Counted from the stretch's first letter, positions 44,403-55,290 are shown. The stretch: DNA of 64,000 bases from Branchipolynoe longqiensis (GCA_030323885.1 CM059189.1:51743661-51807660); one strand, 5' to 3'. Notes: generated by a model from the sequence alone, not told the origin. Made by a program: numbers and translations.

Positions 44403-45895
44403 AGGTGTAAATGGTCATGGAAATTTCTACTTTTATGGTCTGCAAGTGTATTTTGTGACCCTGGAATATGCGCTACAGTCAGCCAGACTTGTTGAGCCTG
44501 TGCCCAGTTCCAAATCAGTTTAGACAACTGATTGCAAGGCTTTGATTTGGTTCCACCAATGTTACGAATATATGCCATGGCAGTAGTATTATCAGTTAGT
44601 ATTCTAACTTGTGATTTATGTATCTTTACTAAACTACATAAGCCCAGATAAATAGCACGCAATTCTAGTGCATTAATATGGTCTGATTTTTCATCATCAA
44701 GCCATCTACCTCCTGTTGTGACCTCATCTCGATGAGCTCCCCAACCTTCTAACGAAGCATCAGTAGTAATTACCGTATTAGGTTCCGCCATGCGGATTGG
44801 ATTTGGTGAACTTGCTATATGTTGCATCCACCATCCAATATCCTGTAGCCCTTCTTGCGAAATAAACATCTTTCGCTCAAAATTCCCTTTAGTTCGTGTT
44901 AACGCTAAATTTTTATCTATTTCTAGAGATTTAATATGGGCCTTCCCGTATAGAATAGCGGGTGCATACGATATCATTATTCCAATAAGGACTGCGACCT
45001 GTCTAATTTTAGGTTTTGGTAACTTAATAAGCTGGGTCGCTGTATTCATAAACTTAATTAGTTTTTGTTCTGTTATCGACACTGTAAGAGACTGTGTATC
45101 CAGAATAAACCCTAAACATTTGAGTTGTTTTGTTGGTTTAAACACTGACTTTTGTGGATGTACATAAAACCCCAATTTAGTAAGTAATGCACATAAATCC
45201 AACACTGCATTCTCACAATCAATTTGTGTTGATGCAATAATAAAGGAATCATCTATGTATGGAAACATTATATGACCCTTCCGCGCCATTACTGAAAAAA
45301 CAGGTTTAAGCAGTTTAGTGAATAAACGAGGGGCACAAGCTAAACCATTCGGCATGCAAGTAAACTCATAGAGTTGGTTATCCCAAAGAAACCGAAGAAA
45401 TTTCCGGTCTTTTTCACTTATGGGAAGCATATAATATGCATCTTGTAAATCAACACTAGCCATCCACGCATCTGGCGTAATCAGATCGCGTGCTGTATCT
45501 AGCGAGAACATTTTAAAATGTCGATATTCAACCATTTTATTAAGGATTGTTAAATCCAGGATCATTCGAACCTCACCATTAGGCTTTGGTCTCGAGAAGA
45601 TGTTTGAAATAAACTCTCCTGAACAGTATGTCACTTTTTGTATAATTCCTTTCTCAAAGAATTTTTGTACCTGTTTAGTTAGTGCCTCTCGTTCAACTGG
45701 TTCAATGTTATAAGGAAAAGGTATCCTGCCTTGTACCGGAATTTGTGTGAAGGGAATATGAACACCCCTAACTATTTGTAAAATTTCTTGGTCACTAGTA
45801 ATTTTGTGCCACTCAGAAATATGATTATTAATATTACCAGCCACAAAGTTGCTTACAGTTTGTGTGGTTTTAGAGGCTGGAAGGACTTGTAACAT
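44282..45895 (-). CDS. DIRS reverse transcriptase / RNase H, 3' end frameshifted
   Basis: 537 residues. RT motifs are RMILDLTILNKMV (about 110-122), ASVDLQDAYYMLPIS with catalytic Asp149 (motif A), FTCMPNGLACAPRLFTKLL (motif B) and FPYIDDSFIIA (YIDD at 213-216, motif C). RNase H follows with VITTDASLEGWGAH, RILTDNTTAMAYI and HIPGSQNTLADHKSR. After residue 490 or so the frame becomes meaningless. The expected continuation is in another frame at 44010-44402, so an indel lies near 44405-44425. Confidence 0.88.
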   Translation of the reverse strand: MLQVLPASKTTQTVSNFVAGNINNHISEWHKITSDQEILQIVRGVHIPFTQIPVQGRIPFPYNIEPVEREALTKQVQKFFEKGIIQKVTYCSGEFISNIFSRPKPNGEVRMILDLTILNKMVEYRHFKMFSLDTARDLITPDAWMASVDLQDAYYMLPISEKDRKFLRFLWDNQLYEFTCMPNGLACAPRLFTKLLKPVFSVMARKGHIMFPYIDDSFIIASTQIDCENAVLDLCALLTKLGFYVHPQKSVFKPTKQLKCLGFILDTQSLTVSITEQKLIKFMNTATQLIKLPKPKIRQVAVLIGIMISYAPAILYGKAHIKSLEIDKNLALTRTKGNFERKMFISQEGLQDIGWWMQHIASSPNPIRMAEPNTVITTDASLEGWGAHRDEVTTGGRWLDDEKSDHINALELRAIYLGLCSLVKIHKSQVRILTDNTTAMAYIRNIGGTKSKPCNQLSKLIWNWAQAQQVWLTVAHIPGSQNTLADHKSRNFHDHLHLCLNSFVKNGVHLKLTYLHHEIITNYLVMFLGILNRRLGR

Positions 45896-45909
45896 TTGTG
45901 TTTGAACCT

Positions 45910-47259
45910 CTACTTGGACCCGCCCCTGGGGAAGGGTCTCGGCGAGTTGACACCTCGGCCTAGTGGCCGTGCAGTGTTGTCGGTCCAGCCTGAGCGAGCG
46001 CCCCGGCCCCGAAAACCTTGACCGAAGTTTGAACCCGATCTGGTTCCCCTGGTGAACCGCCGTGGACGAAAATCCCCTCGTGACCTTTTGAAACGAGGAG
46101 TTTCCTGTTTCTTCTTACCATCCATGTTTTTGCCACTCTTGGCTGCAGTTTCTACCTCTTTATAGAGGTATTGTAGTTGACCGCCAAACATTTTGGTGTT
46201 ATCTAAAGGTTTCCCTTTAATCGGCTCTGGAGCAAGAAAGAGCGTAAACTCTTTCCCATCATTATCAGTCACCTTCTTTGAGCGAGCCACTTCTTTGCCA
46301 GCATCTGTGCAAACTGACTTGAAAACATTTTCATATCTTCGATACGACAGGTAATTACCTGCCGCCGCCAACAATGCAATACCTTTGTCCATCGTCTTAG
46401 CCAAAGACGAGAACTTGTTTTCTTGTTGCATTCTGTTTGCTACAGGAGCAATAGCTGTTAAGGTACCAAGCACCGCCTTATGCACTATGTGCAACACACC
46501 CTCAAATCTCTTACGGTCCTCCGTCATATTGACATCTCGATCCATCTCCTTAATGATGGAGTTGGGAACACCTTTTATGCCTGTTAGCTCATCTGATAAT
46601 TTAGAAATAATCTCCGCCGGCTTAAACGTGCGGAAATGGCCATTAATGTTCTCACGCATAAGCGTAGTGGTTTTCACCCGCTTAGCCCTTGGCTTCTCGA
46701 CTTTCTTAGCCACTTTGCCTCCAATGGCAGCATAGACACCTTCATATTGCGTGTCTGAGTCCGATTCCGTAGACGTGGAATCCGTGGACGAGTCAGAAGA
46801 AGAAGAAACTTTCCTCTTCTTCTTCTTCTTCTTCTTGGACTTGGTCTTGCGCTTTTTGCGAAGCCCAGTCTTCCCCCTCTCCTTGGTGAATTCATCACCC
46901 GAAGAAACAATGTGTTTCTTCTTCTTTCTTCGTTTAGGAGAAGGAGGAGGAGCCCTAAGCTCCATCTCTGAGTCTGTGTCGGAGAAATCCTCCACAGAAG
47001 ACTCTTCTTGCACACTCCGTTTACGAGACACCGGTGGTTTGAGAGCCATTATGTGACTCTCCATCGCCGCAAACCGCGTCTCCCAATTTTGAGGCGCGGC
47101 GCCGCCAGGCACTATGTCCTCCTCGGAGAGAATATGCGCCCCGGGCTGTGTCGCAGGCCCTGCCGACAACACGGGTGAGGAGTCGTACTCCTCGTCCTCG
47201 CCACTCGGAACACGCCCCTCGGCTGCTGCTGCACCGCGCTTACTCCGCTTCGTGGCCAT
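45910..47259 (-). CDS. DIRS Gag-like protein
   Basis: 449 residues. The N-terminus is acidic (SGEDEEYDSSPVLSAG). A Lys-rich stretch at about residues 130-150 (KKKKKKRK) and a Ser/Asp-rich stretch follow. A globular middle holds NGHFRTFKPAEIISKLSDEL and LSYRRYENVFKSV. The C-terminus is Arg/Gly-rich (FRGRGARSGW) and probably binds RNA. There is no zinc knuckle. It ends 14 bp before the reverse transcriptase ORF. The function is inferred from position and composition, as DIRS Gag is poorly conserved. Confidence 0.8.
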   Translation of the reverse strand: MATKRSKRGAAAAEGRVPSGEDEEYDSSPVLSAGPATQPGAHILSEEDIVPGGAAPQNWETRFAAMESHIMALKPPVSRKRSVQEESSVEDFSDTDSEMELRAPPPSPKRRKKKKHIVSSGDEFTKERGKTGLRKKRKTKSKKKKKKKRKVSSSSDSSTDSTSTESDSDTQYEGVYAAIGGKVAKKVEKPRAKRVKTTTLMRENINGHFRTFKPAEIISKLSDELTGIKGVPNSIIKEMDRDVNMTEDRKRFEGVLHIVHKAVLGTLTAIAPVANRMQQENKFSSLAKTMDKGIALLAAAGNYLSYRRYENVFKSVCTDAGKEVARSKKVTDNDGKEFTLFLAPEPIKGKPLDNTKMFGGQLQYLYKEVETAAKSGKNMDGKKKQETPRFKRSRGDFRPRRFTRGTRSGSNFGQGFRGRGARSGWTDNTARPLGRGVNSPRPFPRGGSK

Positions 47260-47988
47260 CGAGAGCTGAATTGATCAGTCCCGGTATATATATATATGTC
47301 ACAACATGGTTGTTTAAAACTCATTTGGACATCTATTGGTGTTAGAGAACGTGTTTATACCGTTATAACACAGGCGTAATAAGCTAAATTTGTGCGTGGG
47401 TTGTGGGTCAAGCCCAAACCTTACGCGGGGTCGGGACCAGTGTATCGGCCCGCCCATCCCTCTGTCACGCACACTTCTCCCACCTGTGACTACAACGTCA
47501 ACAAGTTGGAGAAAATGCTACGAAACTCGGAGAAACGCCTGAAAAGTTTGTGGGGAGTCTATAAAAGAAACCCAGGAGCATCTCCAACATTACTCTCTAT
47601 TAGAGTACGAGAGAATTTCCACAGGAGACGAGGCAGAGCCCACATCTCTACCCATAATCACACGGTGACTCGGGTGTTGACAGAACCGCTAATGACCGGT
47701 TTCAATCCTTCGAGAAGGAATTCTATCCTTGGTTTTTTATAACCAAATAACTCGTCCAAAATGGACCAAAGAAAGTCTAAACTTTCCATAATGATGCTCT
47801 AATGCATCATAATTAAGCTAACCACAGTTTTTATGATACTTACTGCGTATTAGCTTGTATGTAGACTAAATTTGCCGGAGCAACCCAACGACACGTAATC
47901 CAGTCGTGAGTTGTATATGCTAATTGCTGGTACCTCACATGCTTCCTTCTCCCTAGCCTGAGGCTAGCCTGAGGCTGTATATCGAGGT

Positions 47989-47992
<4 letters not shown>

Positions 47993-48058
<66 letters not shown>
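47993..48058. repeat. (TA)n microsatellite at the DIRS 5' edge
   Basis: About 30 TA units directly abut the element terminus. The other edge lies near TA-rich sequence too. Confidence 0.95.
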
Positions 48059-48059
<1 letters not shown>

Positions 48060-48376
48060 CTTTTCACATAAAGTGATTTAGAGGGCTGTGCCTTATTGGT
48101 ACCAAAAGGCGTCGGTGAAGTCGCCACAAGAGCCCTCGTGGCCCGCAGCAATGGAGGCAGACAGGCCTGCCGAACGCCCATTGGTTGAATAATAATAACT
48201 AAACTAATCCAATAAAAAAACAATTCCTTCGTACCGAAGATTCATGTGCTATGTAATTAATTATATTAATATAAATATGTATTCAGTAATTATTATATAT
48301 ATTCGGTAATTATTGTCTCCGGCGATGCAAGTTGTGCAAGTTTGCGTTAAATATTTATAGCCGTATATTAATATAC

Positions 48377-48379
<3 letters not shown>

Positions 48380-48420
<41 letters not shown>
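48380..48420. repeat. (TA)n microsatellite
   Basis: TA repeats ending at a MITE-N terminus, as expected from TA-target preference. Confidence 0.93.
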
Positions 48421-48421
<1 letters not shown>

Positions 48422-48560
48422 TAAAACCTCTCTAACTGACCACCTCCACAGATTGACCATTCCCCTATATTGATCGCTTTATTTGGGTCCCAAATGATCG
48501 CCGATACAATACCATTTTAATGATAAAAAAAACTCCCTAAACCGACCACCTCCCAAAATG
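48419..48560 (-). mobile_element. MITE-N copy 3, truncated
   Basis: CAGTAAAACCTCTCTAACTG, GATCGCTTTATTTGGGTCCC and ACTCCCTAAACCGACCACCT. Relative to the other copies it is reversed and lacks the far terminus. Confidence 0.78.
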
Positions 48561-48565
48561 GATGT

Positions 48566-48597
<32 letters not shown>

Positions 48598-48626
48598 ATG
48601 TATATATATATATGTGTATATATATG

Positions 48627-48668
<42 letters not shown>

Positions 48669-48835
48669 CACATTATATATGTGATGTATAACACATTATG
48701 CAAGTATAAAAATACGGAAGGGAATTGTTTCTAATTATTGATATTATTGAGATTACCATTCGTTATACTCCACGAGACTCTGCACTTGACAGGTGGCGCC
48801 ACCTGCAGCCCACCTCACCTCCAACGGGTGTCGAC
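48560..48835 (-). repeat. (TG)n, (TA)n and a repeat-O copy
   Basis: TG run at 48570-48596, TA runs to 48668, then TATGTGATGTATAACACATT, ACGGAAGGGAATTG and GACAGGTGGCGCCACCTGCA, which is repeat O reversed. Confidence 0.75.
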
Positions 48836-49154
48836 AAGACTAGTGTCAGTCGCAGCGGAGGAATATACGGAATATTATTGACCTGGTAAATGACATCACT
48901 TTACCAGTGAGTAAATCCAGTCTACCAGTTAGTGAGACCCGAGTTTAACCACTTTACCTGTGAATGACGCGCCACCTGGTGAGCACCTTACTGACAGGAC
49001 ATGCTAATTGATGCGTCACTTAGCGCTAACTGGCGATGCGCATGCCGCGTCCCACCTCAACGCGTTGTATCCAGGCGCATGCCCACTGCGCACCCGGCGC
49101 GTTTCCGTCGTGTTAGGCGTGCATTCCATTGTTGAGCGAAACTCCCAGCACGAG

Positions 49155-49437
49155 TGATTGGTTGGTTGGTTATTGGAGTTTTTCGTCCTGGCAACATCTA
49201 ATGTCATATCAGGATGGGTACCGACTTGTGACAGTGCACTCATCGCAACTTTAATAGTGCTACCCCACTGGGAGACTAGGCCACCAGCACCATGACCTGA
49301 TATCCCACTCAGTCACATTATCTTGACACTGAGCCAACCAGTCCTTGCCATATCCCAATAATGCCGAGCGCCTGGCTATGAAGCGGCAAGTATATATTTT
49401 TAAGTCATTGGTTTGACTCGACCAGGGTTCGAAATCC
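49155..49437 (-). repeat. SINE-A copy 1 of the duplicated block
   Basis: GGTTGGTTGGTTATTGGAGT to ACTCGACCAGGGTTCGAAAT. The outer part of the tRNA-like head is missing and the unit body starts at once. Confidence 0.87.
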
Positions 49438-50167
49438 CTGCACCTTTATGAATATGCCGTAAGGCCTCAATGTGGCTGCCTTGTGTATCAGAGCTGTACA
49501 TTAGGTTACCTTGAATAAACAGCAATTGCATTAAAAAAGTATTTAACTGCTCCGACATTAGAGATCCCAACTGCTCCGATTTTGTAGGAAGATTTCCGAT
49601 TTTGGTTACTCTCTTTTGATATTACGATTCCATGTGCAAATCTCCCGATTTTCACTCTTACTCACTTAACAAAAAAGAAGCTAATACGAAAGGCAAAATC
49701 AGCTACATCAGTGGCTCAAGGTGGCAAGCTGAGCCTAGAAAATGACAAATAGACACACGGTGGGATACACGGTGGGACTTGCATGAAAAAGCATATAATA
49801 TAATAATATATACACATTATATATCGTATGATTATACTTGGTCATGATATATATTCAATTCTCATGCAGCGTGTTGCCACACACAAACTTATCTTCCTAA
49901 CAAAATGTTAAAATCTTCCTATTTTTGGTCACACAATGTTGGCATTTCTGCAACACACGTCAATGCTCTGCTGAGTTATGACTAGGATGACGTAGCTTCG
50001 CCCCCCCGCACCTCCACTAATTTCCTTTTCATTGACAATTTCCTCAGACTGATAGCTGCACCCTGTTGCTGACGCAGGTCTTTAAATCTCCCAGATAATT
50101 TTAAACGCGACAGCGTAATATGTTGACAATCATCAACTCAGCAGGGAGCATCAAGATTCCATTTGCT

Positions 50168-50500
50168 TGTTTGTTGTTTTACGTCCTAGCAACATCTAAG
50201 GTCATATCACGACGGGTACCGACTTGTGAGAGTGCACGGTCATGGTGACTTTATAGTGCTGCCCCACTGGGAGACCAGGCCACCAGCACCATGACCTGAT
50301 ATCCCACTCAGTCACATTATCCTGACACTGAGTTAACAAGTCCTTGCCCTATCCTAATAATGCCGAGCGCCTGGCTAGGAAGAGCCAAGTATAAATTTGT
50401 ATGTCATATGTTTGACTCCGCCAGGGTTCGAACCCACAAACCCATGGGTTTGGATCCCCCGATTTCCCAAAACAGGAGGCGGTTTCTCAACTCATTCGGC
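50168..50500 (-). repeat. SINE-A copy inside unit 1
   Basis: TTTGTTGTTTTACGTCCTAG to a head with the CATTCGGCCATTCCGTTTGG variant. It shares GGAAGAGCCAAGTATAAATT with the unit 2 copy. Confidence 0.87.
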
Positions 50501-50983
50501 CATTCCGTTTGGTTGGGGCATGAAGAAAGATAGATGAGAATGGCCTGACAAAACAAAAATCAGGAAAATATTTGATGAATTTTTGTGACTTCTAAAGTGA
50601 CGGGAGAAGCCAGGATGGTCACACAATTTTTCCCTATCCAGGGGGGAAAAATTGGGAAGATCAAACATCCGGTATTCCAGAAGATTCTCAGCTATGAGAA
50701 AGAAAATGAAAACAGAAACTACACCCTTTGAACTAAGCACCTATAGGACGTTCAAAATGTGATTCATTGACTGGGTTTGACGTCATAGCAATATCTGAGG
50801 ACAGGACAGGTACCAACATTTAATAGCGCGCACTCATGGTGGTCTATTTATTATGCGGTCTGACTCAGCGGGGGATTGATCCCATTACCTGCAGTCCATT
50901 AGTAAGTTTTTGGTCTCATTACTTCTTGTCCTTCATTTTAACCTTACAGCTGGGAGTTGTTTGTTTCACCCTAACAGCTGGGT

Positions 50984-51238
50984 TGGTTGGTTGTTGGAGT
51001 TTTACATCCTGGGAACATCTAAGGTCATATCAGAACGGGCACCGACTTGTGAGAGTGCGCACTCATGGCGACTTTATAGTGCTGCTCCACTGGGTGACTT
51101 TATAATGCTGCCTCACTGCTAGGACGCGACAAGTAAATATTTTTAAGTCATTGGTTTGACTCGACCAGGGTTCGAAACCCCACGATCTACCAAATCGAGA
51201 GACGGACACCTCCACGCATTCGACCATCCCGTCTGGTC
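50984..51238 (-). repeat. SINE-A copy between units, central deletion
   Basis: GGTTGGTTGTTGGAGTTTTA, then duplicated GTGACTTTATAATGCTGC, then a jump to CTAGGACGCGACAAG. The head CGACCATCCCGTCTGGTC is kept. Confidence 0.85.
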
Positions 51239-52017
51239 ACCGAGAAAGCACTACCTCTAGAAAACACTGCACCTTTATGAATATGCCGTAACGCCTCAAT
51301 GTGGCCGTAACGCCTCAGAGCTGTACATTAGGTTACCTTGAATAAACAGCAATTGCATTAAAAAAGTATTTTAAAAACTGCTCAGACATTAGAGATCCCA
51401 ACTGCTCCGATTTTGTAGGAAGATTTCCGATGTTGGTTACTCTCTTTTGATATTACGCTTCCATGTGCAAATCTCCCGATTTTCACTCTTACTCACTTTA
51501 AAAAAAAGAAGCTAATAGTAATACGAAAGGCAAAATCAGCTACATCAGCGGCTCAAGGTGGCAAGCCGAGCCTAGAAAATGACAAATAGACACACGGTGG
51601 GTAACACGGTGGGACTTGCATGAAAAAGCATATAATATAATAATATATACACATTATATATCACATGATTATACTTGGTCATGATATATATTCAATTCTC
51701 ATGCAGCGTGTTGCCACACACAAACTTATCTCCCTAATAAAATGTTAAAATCTTCCTATGTTTGGTCACACAATGTTGGCATTTTACAACACAGGTCAAT
51801 GCTCTGCTGAGTTTTGACTAGGATGACGTAGCTTCGCCCCCTGCACCTCCACTAATTTCCTTTACATTGACAATTTCCTCAGACTGATAGCTGCACCCTG
51901 TTGCTGACGCAGGTCTTTAAATCTGCTTTCCGCTTCTTAACATTCCCAGATAATTTTAAACACGACACCGTAATATGTTGACAATCATCAACTCAGCAGG
52001 GAGCATCAAGATCCATT

Positions 52018-52370
52018 TGCTTGTCTGTTGTTTTACGTCCTAGCAACGTCTAAGGTCATATCACAATGGGTAACGACTTGTGAGAGTGCACAGTCATGGC
52101 AACTTTATAGTGCTGCCCCACTGGGAGACCAGGCCACCAGCACCATGACCTGATATCCCACTCAGTCACATTATCCTGACACTGAGCCAACAAGTCCTTG
52201 CCCTATCCTAATAATGCCGGGCGCCTGGCTAGGAAGAGCCAAGTATAAATTTGTATGTCATATGTTTGACTCCGCCAGGGTTCGAACCCACAAATCCATG
52301 GGTTTGGATCCCCCGATTTCCCAAAACAGGAGACGGACGCTCAACTCATTCGGCCATTCCGTTTGGTTGG
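52018..52370 (-). repeat. SINE-A copy inside unit 2
   Basis: TGTCTGTTGTTTTACGTCCT to CATTCGGCCATTCCGTTTGG, paralogous to 50168-50500. Confidence 0.87.
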
Positions 52371-52842
52371 GCCATGTAGAAACATAGATGAGAATGGCCT
52401 GACAAAACAAAAATCAGGAAAATATTTGATGAATTTTTGTGACTTCTAAACTGATGGGAGAAGCCAGGATGGTCACAAATTGTTACCGTATCCAGGGGGG
52501 AAAAATTGGGAAGATCAAACATCCGCAATTCCAGAAGATTCTCAGCTATGAGAAAGAAAATGAAAACAGAAACTACACCCTTTGAACTAAGCACCTATAG
52601 GACGTTCAAAATGTGATTCATTGACTGGGTTTGACGTCATAGCAACATCTGAGGACAGGGCAAGTACCAACATTTAATAGCGCGCACTCATGGTGGTCTA
52701 TTTATTATACGGTCTGACTCAGCGGGGGATTGATCCCATTACCTGCAGTCCATTAGTAAGTTTTTGGTCTCATTACTTCTTGTCCTTCATTTCAACCTTA
52801 CAGCTGGGAGTTGTTTGTTTCACCCTAAGAGCTGGGTTGCTT

Positions 52843-53244
52843 GGTTGTTGGAGTTTTACATCCTGGGAACATCTAAGGTCATATCACGCCGGGTACCGAC
52901 TTGTGAGAGTGCGCACTCATGGCGACTTTATAGTGCTGCCCCAGTGGGTGACTTTATAATGCTGCCCCAATGGGTGACTTTATAGTGCTGCCCCACTGGG
53001 TGACTTTCTACTGCTGCCCCACTGGGAGACCACACTGCCAACACCATAACCTGATATCTTACTCAGTCACATTATCCTGACACTGAGTCAACCAGTCCTT
53101 GCCATATCCTAATAATGCCGAGCGCCTGGCTAGGAAGCGACAAGTATCAATTCTGTAACTCATTGGTTTGACTCGACCTGGAATCGAACTCCCGATGTCC
53201 CGCACGGGAGGCCTGCGCTCTACCGACTGAGCCACTGGGTCCGG
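52843..53244 (-). repeat. SINE-A copy 3 of the block, with a 28-bp internal tandem
   Basis: The GGTGACTTTATAGTGCTGCC CCACT segment is repeated about four times (52921-53030). The head is well kept (GACCTGGAATCGAACTCCCG, CTCTACCGACTGAGCCAC). Confidence 0.87.
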
Positions 53245-53245
53245 T

Positions 53246-53844
53246 GCCTAACAGTTGGGAGTGCCCTGTTACACCCTAACCAGTGACAGTGCCTTCTCCA
53301 GGGTCGGCTCACCCACACACACACAAGGTCTGTGAGGACCTTTCTGGCGGTTCCACAGAACCTTTCTTTCCATACTACAATACGCGTTTCCTACTCGTCT
53401 ATAATAGATCACTGTGTGAAGGAGTCGTTCCGATTCCATCCGCAACTCATTATTAAATTTGTTTATGGAAACTGTTGTTTTTTTTTTTAGCAAAAAACCA
53501 TTTTCGATTTCAAACTTGGAAAAAGGTTATATTGTTCGTTTTATTTCTCACATACCATTTGTGATTTTCCTACAGTTGTATGTTTATTTGGCACACATTT
53601 CTGCGCTCTATTTGACCTGTTTTAAACGTAATATTTTAGTCAGTTACGTTTAACCACTGTATGACCCCCCAATATCCGATGTTTACTTTTTGTCGTAGGA
53701 AGGGAGCCGTTAAACAAACAAACAAATCTAATAAAAGACATGTTCCGTTATATCCGCATACAACAACACCCAAACCTTTCATTCGGGATATGAAGGCAAA
53801 CCATCTGTACAATACCTCAATTAAGAAGTGCTATTCATACTAGT
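53246..53844. other. No gene supported
   Basis: AT-rich sequence with short ORFs lacking domains. 53664-53710 (CCCAATATCCGATGTTTACT) resembles 25870-25915. Confidence 0.35.
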
Positions 53845-54266
53845 TAAAGGGGCTGTCACATTAGGTTTTTTTGCGGGAGCGTATGGCGGCGTAGGCGCGT
53901 TACGTCATATACATCGGCATACGCCGTATACGCTACTCATACGCTACGCATACGCTACTCATACGCCGCCAGATGCCGGCTTATGTGAAGCGTATGAGGC
54001 ATACGCCGCCATACGCTTTCATAAATCCGTCCGTCCAAATTTTTTTGTGCATGCTAAAAAAAACTCGACCTATGAGGGCGTATGGCCCATACTGTCAAAA
54101 GATGTCACAGCACGCTCCCATACACTCCTCATACGCTCCTCGTAGGTTCCACATACGCTCAAAACCACCCGAAAGGTCACCAAATGTCATCATAGGCCGG
54201 CACGCGCAGGACCTACGTAGTTTTCAATACGCTCCCGCCATACGCCGTAATGTGACAGGGCCTTTA
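53845..54266 (+). mobile_element. MITE-L, full copy
   Basis: TAAAGGGGCTGTCACATTAG and TAATGTGACAGGGCCTTTA are inverted ends. The interior is packed with CATACGC/GCGTATG words. Terminal sequence overlaps that of MITE-K although the interiors differ. Confidence 0.78.
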
Positions 54267-54312
54267 GGCCACTTACCCTTCTCACCTGTCTAAACCTATC
54301 TTGCCCTATCAG

Positions 54313-54338
54313 CCCCCCCCCCCCCCCCCCCCCCCCCA
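54313..54338. repeat. Poly(C) run of about 26
   Basis: Uninterrupted C after TATCAG and before ACCATCC. Confidence 0.95.
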
Positions 54339-54439
54339 CCATCCACGCCCCAAATCACAAGTATAAGTTTAAGAAGCCTGTATATTCCACGTTGTCGTCA
54401 CACAGTGAAGCGCAGAGGCAGCGCCCGTAGTTAGGGTCT

Positions 54440-54680
54440 GGGCCGATGGTGGCGCCACCAGTACCAGCATGTAGGATAAGGAGTGAATACATCGAGAATA
54501 GTGGTTGGTTGGTTTGTTTGTTGTTTTACGTCCTAGCAACATCTAGGGTCATATCTCATTCGGCCATCCGGTCTGGTCATAGTGGTTGGTAGATAATGAA
54601 TAGAAAATTAATAATAATAATTCCCTTCCATGCCTTTATATTCGCATAATTCTTATACATCACATATATATTCACGGGCT
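54440..54680 (+). repeat. Repeat O split by a SINE-A 3' fragment
   Basis: GATGGTGGCGCCACCAGTAC then, at 54508-54584, GTTTGTTTGTTGTTTTACGT with CATCTAGGGTCATATC and CATTCGGCCATCCGGTCTGG. After it comes AATTCCCTTCCATGCCTTTA and TACATCACATATATATTCAC. The SINE is internally deleted. Confidence 0.7.
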
Positions 54681-55084
54681 CTGACTATATTCAGAGACCG
54701 TGTGTATATTATCTACGTTCTCTGATATATTGCGGAATTGTGCACGGTCCCATTTGAACATAGCCACCATTTGGTGGAATCCATCTGTACGATTATGTGG
54801 TAAACCATATCGATGGTGCTATCTAATGTTGGAATTAACAACACTCGCGGTTTCTTGACCCAAAATGGATGCCACTCTGGTCGAAGTAACCAATGTTAGT
54901 AAAAACAATAAAAACTGTAATGGTGAACGGTAGGCACAAAAACGTGCGATTAATAACCTATACATAGCGAAGCATCTGTGGAGTACGATGATGCGCGTTG
55001 GAAGCGCAGATTAACAGAGGAGTAGTGATCAGAATGACCCTAAAACTTAACGGTATTATATATACATGATGATGATCTCACACA

Positions 55085-55290
55085 TGTTGGCAACAATGTG
55101 GTGTCCCCTCTGTGGGAAAGCGCATATAATTTATAAAGGACCTGTTTCTGCTTATCGGAAAGAGTAGCCTATGTGTCTCCAGCGGGTTTCCTCCAAAGAA
55201 ATGTCAGAATGACCATATGGTAGACGTCCAATAGCCGATGATAAAAATCAATGTGCTCTAGAGGCGTCGTTAAATAAAACAAACTTTCTT
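55085..55290 (+). repeat. SINE-B, 5' truncated
   Basis: TGTTGGCAACAATGTGGTGT, TCGGAAAGAGTAGCCTATGT, CCAGCGGGTTTCCTCCAAAG, GTCCAATAGCCGATGATAAA, ending GCGTCGTTAAATAAAACAAA. It lies 78 bp from the 55368-55440 exon. Confidence 0.85.

Larger units (their letters stand above)
42927..47992 (-). mobile_element. DIRS-type tyrosine-recombinase retrotransposon
   Basis: A 5066-bp element on the minus strand. Ends TTTTACCTCGGTATACAGCC (42927) and GGCTGTATATCGAGGTAAAA (to 47992) are 42-bp inverted repeats with one mismatch. In order it has Gag (47259-45910), reverse transcriptase/RNase H (45895-44282 plus a frameshifted end to 44010) and a tyrosine recombinase (44160-43051). This gene set and inverted termini, without long terminal repeats or integrase, define DIRS elements. 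It sits in the last CI-MPR-like intron in the sense direction. Confidence 0.9.
49155..53245. repeat. Tandem duplication of a roughly 1.85-kb unit bounded by SINE-A copies
   Basis: Unit 1 is about 49155-50983 and unit 2 about 50984-52842. A third SINE follows (52843-53244). Bodies are nearly identical by eye, for example CACCTTTATGAATATGCCGT at 49441 and 51271, and GAAAATATTTGATGAATTTT at 50562 and 52416. The spacing is 1830-1854 bp. Paired ORFs at 50492-50740/52346-52594 and 50836-51105/52690-52959 lie in this repeat and show no recognised domain. Confidence 0.92.

Noticed and set aside
50492..52985. Paired ORFs of 82 and 89 residues as duplicated genes
   Set aside because: They coincide with a repeat duplication, overlap SINE-A in part, and have no recognisable domain or splice context.
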